Shown here: piece after piece, positions 4,130-5,913 of the stretch
Layout of the letters: the number at the start of each line of letters is the position of its first letter
Numbering within the stretch: the stretch's first letter is position 1
Assembly: GCA_948742005.1 (NCBI GenBank)
Contig: CAPYQR010000022.1
Coordinates: 1-5,913 of the forward strand
Direction: 5' to 3'
Length of the DNA: 5,913 nucleotides
DNA from: an uncultured bacterium
GTDB lineage: Bacteria; Cyanobacteriota; Vampirovibrionia; Gastranaerophilales; Gastranaerophilaceae
Notes under the pieces: generated by a model
What the model was told of the DNA's origin: nothing
Seen by the model: the letters and a program-made list of their open reading frames with translations, nothing else
Database searches by the model: none
Translations under genes and position numbers: made by a program

Positions 4130-5913
4130 TTAACCGTTTAAATCTAATTTATCAGCCTCTTTAGATGTCATTGGACCATTTGCGCGCAGAATATCTGCAA
4201 AATGATTTAATTTATTAATCAAATGTGGATTTCCATTCTTTGCCTTAAGCGCTTTTGAAAGAGCATCAGCATAATTCAAGCCTTTATTTTGAGCAAGATT
4301 TTTATGATACTCTTCTTCATAATTACTTCCCGCACGATATATCCAATTGCCGTCAGAGGTATTTGGAAGATTTATTCTTCTGTCTGACCCTAAAATATCA
4401 GGTAAAGTCATAAACTGGTTGCTTGTCGTGAATAATTCGGCAGTCATTGCATTTGCAAGATTCTTTTCATCATGTAAAGTTTCGGGATTTATTTTTAAAT
4501 CCTGCGATAAGAACTTAATCCTGTTTTTTGTTTCCTTGTCTTGCGATAGTTTAATCAAACTCGGGTCATCATGTGTTCCTGTACCGAGTATATAATCACC
4601 GGGTTTCATATTTTGATATTTATTATTTGAGCCTTGAGTTTCATAATGTTTAACTCTGCCCCAAGAACCTTTATCGTTTGCATATCTTGTAATATGGATT
4701 AATTTCATGCCTGTATTTTTAACAGCATCAAGCGCAGCATAAGAGTTTCCACCAAGCATTTCAAGATAAATTTTATCATGGGGAAGATTATTTTTATCTG
4801 CCGCTTTTAAAATAATATTATGCATTATGTATCTGCCATCATTTTTAACTTCAGGCGGATGTTTCAAATTAACACCTAATTTGTTTTTATTTTCATCAAA
4901 AACATCCCCGCCATCATCATTCACCATAGGCTGTGCAACCTGCGGTTTTACATATTGCCATGCCGCATCAATTCTTGCACCGTTATAGCGTTTGAATAAT
5001 AAATCAAATTTATTAAATAAAAATTCACCCGCTTCGCCATCCAGTTTATCAAAATCAAAAGCAGGCGACCAGCAGGAATTAACATCCCCGCCAAGATTGC
5101 TTCCAAATTCATAAGATGCAAAAGCAGATTTATGCGCCCAAACATCTTTTTGCGAAACACCTATTTGAGAATCGCCATAAAGGTCAATTCCTTTTTTGTT
5201 CAAATTTGCTTTTGTTTCAAATAATTGTTTTGATGCAATAAATTGTACAAATTCTTCATAATCTACAATATTATTACCATGTTCATCTTTTACTTTTTTT
5301 AATTGAGCAATTCTTTCCTTGTCGCCTTCTTTTGTTGCAAAAATATTTTTATCTCTATCGTTCCAATTTCTTGTATCTCTGTCATTATTTTCATAAGCCG
5401 CCGCTTCAAATAATGCGTCACGCTCAAGCCAATATGTATTTTCTTTTTTAAAATCTTCAAATTCTTGTTTTAAAGGCGATGAGGCATCTAATTCATTAAA
5501 ACGCGCATACGCTTTCCTTAAAATGCTATCCTGTCCATCGGCAGCAAAAACATTAGCATATTGAACCTTGTCTTTATTGTTTACGCGATTAAAATAAGGA
5601 GCTTCAAAATCCTGCGCAGTTAATAAATTACCGTAAGAAGATGTTTTAAGTTTTTTAAGGTCGATTAAATGGCTTCCCAAAGAAAAATTTGTTCCCGAAT
5701 AAGGAGAATGAACAAAATCGGAAATTTCCCCCTGCGGACCCAGCTGAATTGAATTAACACCGCACATTGTTTTTAACATATCAACCAATTTTAATGAATC
5801 ATCAGAAAAAGTTGTTCCGATTCCTGTGTCATATTTTTTTGTCGGCACACTAAAATCAAAAACAGTTGCGCTTGTTTCTTTAAGATTCAACTCTCTTCTT
5901 GCTTCGTTTGCTG
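4130..5913 (-). CDS. malQ: Divergent GH77 4-alpha-glucanotransferase (5' end beyond the right edge)
   Basis: GH77 enzymes (amylomaltase, disproportionating enzyme) move alpha-1,4-glucan chains between acceptors in maltodextrin or glycogen metabolism. Residues are numbered from the TTG at 5890; family landmarks appear in order. GIGTTFSDDSLKLVDML (23-39), QLGPQG (49-54) and SPYSGTNFS (62-70) match the N-terminal barrel. IDLYGDSQIGVSQKDVW (235-251) matches the GDLPIYV...DSADVWA block. ARIDAAW (305-311) carries the predicted nucleophile D308. IYLEMLGG (374-381) carries the predicted acid/base E377. GTHDDPSL (438-445) carries the third acidic residue D441. ILGSDRRINLP and GNWIYR (499-519) match the C-terminal motif. 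Several neighbours of the catalytic residues differ from the usual RIDHF, AEDLG and GTHDNDT. The frame stays open upstream of TTG 5890 to the window edge (ANEARREL before the L/M), so the true start may lie outside; that TTG has a purine run almost touching it. The symbol is given at family level only. Confidence 0.9.
   Translation of the reverse strand, partial: ANEARRELNLKETSATVFDFSVPTKKYDTGIGTTFSDDSLKLVDMLKTMCGVNSIQLGPQGEISDFVHSPYSGTNFSLGSHLIDLKKLKTSSYGNLLTAQDFEAPYFNRVNNKDKVQYANVFAADGQDSILRKAYARFNELDASSPLKQEFEDFKKENTYWLERDALFEAAAYENNDRDTRNWNDRDKNIFATKEGDKERIAQLKKVKDEHGNNIVDYEEFVQFIASKQLFETKANLNKKGIDLYGDSQIGVSQKDVWAHKSAFASYEFGSNLGGDVNSCWSPAFDFDKLDGEAGEFLFNKFDLLFKRYNGARIDAAWQYVKPQVAQPMVNDDGGDVFDENKNKLGVNLKHPPEVKNDGRYIMHNIILKAADKNNLPHDKIYLEMLGGNSYAALDAVKNTGMKLIHITRYANDKGSWGRVKHYETQGSNNKYQNMKPGDYILGTGTHDDPSLIKLSQDKETKNRIKFLSQDLKINPETLHDEKNLANAMTAELFTTSNQFMTLPDILGSDRRINLPNTSDGNWIYRAGSNYEEEYHKNLAQNKGLNYADALSKALKAKNGNPHLINKLNHFADILRANGPMTSKEADKLDLNG

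Noticed and set aside
4347..4595. 82-codon plus-strand frame opposite the glucanotransferase
   Set aside because: It is antisense to GH77 motif-bearing sequence; no ribosome site or family resemblance.
1..5913. CRISPR array, tRNA or rRNA genes, toxin-antitoxin or phage genes
   Set aside because: No regularly spaced repeats, cloverleaf-like sequence, rRNA-like stretches or recognisable proteins of those kinds were seen on either strand.

Overview
The window is AT-rich bacterial chromosome with a housekeeping anchor, the cell-division gene ftsZ, at its centre. The dense layout, short intergenic gaps, mixed presence and absence of Shine-Dalgarno sites, a GTG-started FtsZ ending in a DIPEFLR tail, and a small lysine-rich protein with an NPFG-x-x-FKGN motif together suggest a low-GC, uncultured-type bacterium. 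My best guess is the non-photosynthetic cyanobacterial relatives (Melainabacteria/Vampirovibrionia, Gastranaerophilales-like). This is inferred from general resemblance and was not tested.

Layout from left to right. (1) Positions 3-155 hold the C-terminal tail of a membrane-anchored protein that enters from the left. It is followed 14 nt later by an unrecognised 171-residue charged protein (170-685). (2) Positions 783-1271 and 1261-1623 form a tight two-gene unit that overlaps by 11 nt: an unrecognised 162-residue lysine-rich protein and a 120-residue HEAT-like helical repeat protein. The unit closes with a strong intrinsic terminator (1652-1685). An 18-of-20-bp inverted repeat (735-754 and 1635-1654) brackets it. 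(3) A 229-bp AT-rich intergenic region (1624-1852) holds that terminator plus the presumed ftsZ promoter, with direct repeats and a 10-bp hairpin. (4) ftsZ (1853-3052) is followed after 15 nt by a much more AT-rich DRE-TIM/HMGL-like aldolase (3068-4078), probably on the same transcript. (5) A 13-bp hairpin (4079-4108) separates this rightward group from a leftward gene (4130 to beyond the right edge) encoding a divergent GH77 4-alpha-glucanotransferase.

Functionally, only FtsZ (the division-ring GTPase) is certain. The glucanotransferase would work in maltodextrin or glycogen metabolism. The aldolase resembles enzymes often found in surface-polysaccharide loci, but here it stands alone beside ftsZ. 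The best candidate for something undescribed is the overlapping NPFG-motif/HEAT-repeat pair, because of its architecture and flanking inverted repeats. Nothing in the sequence proves what the pair does.
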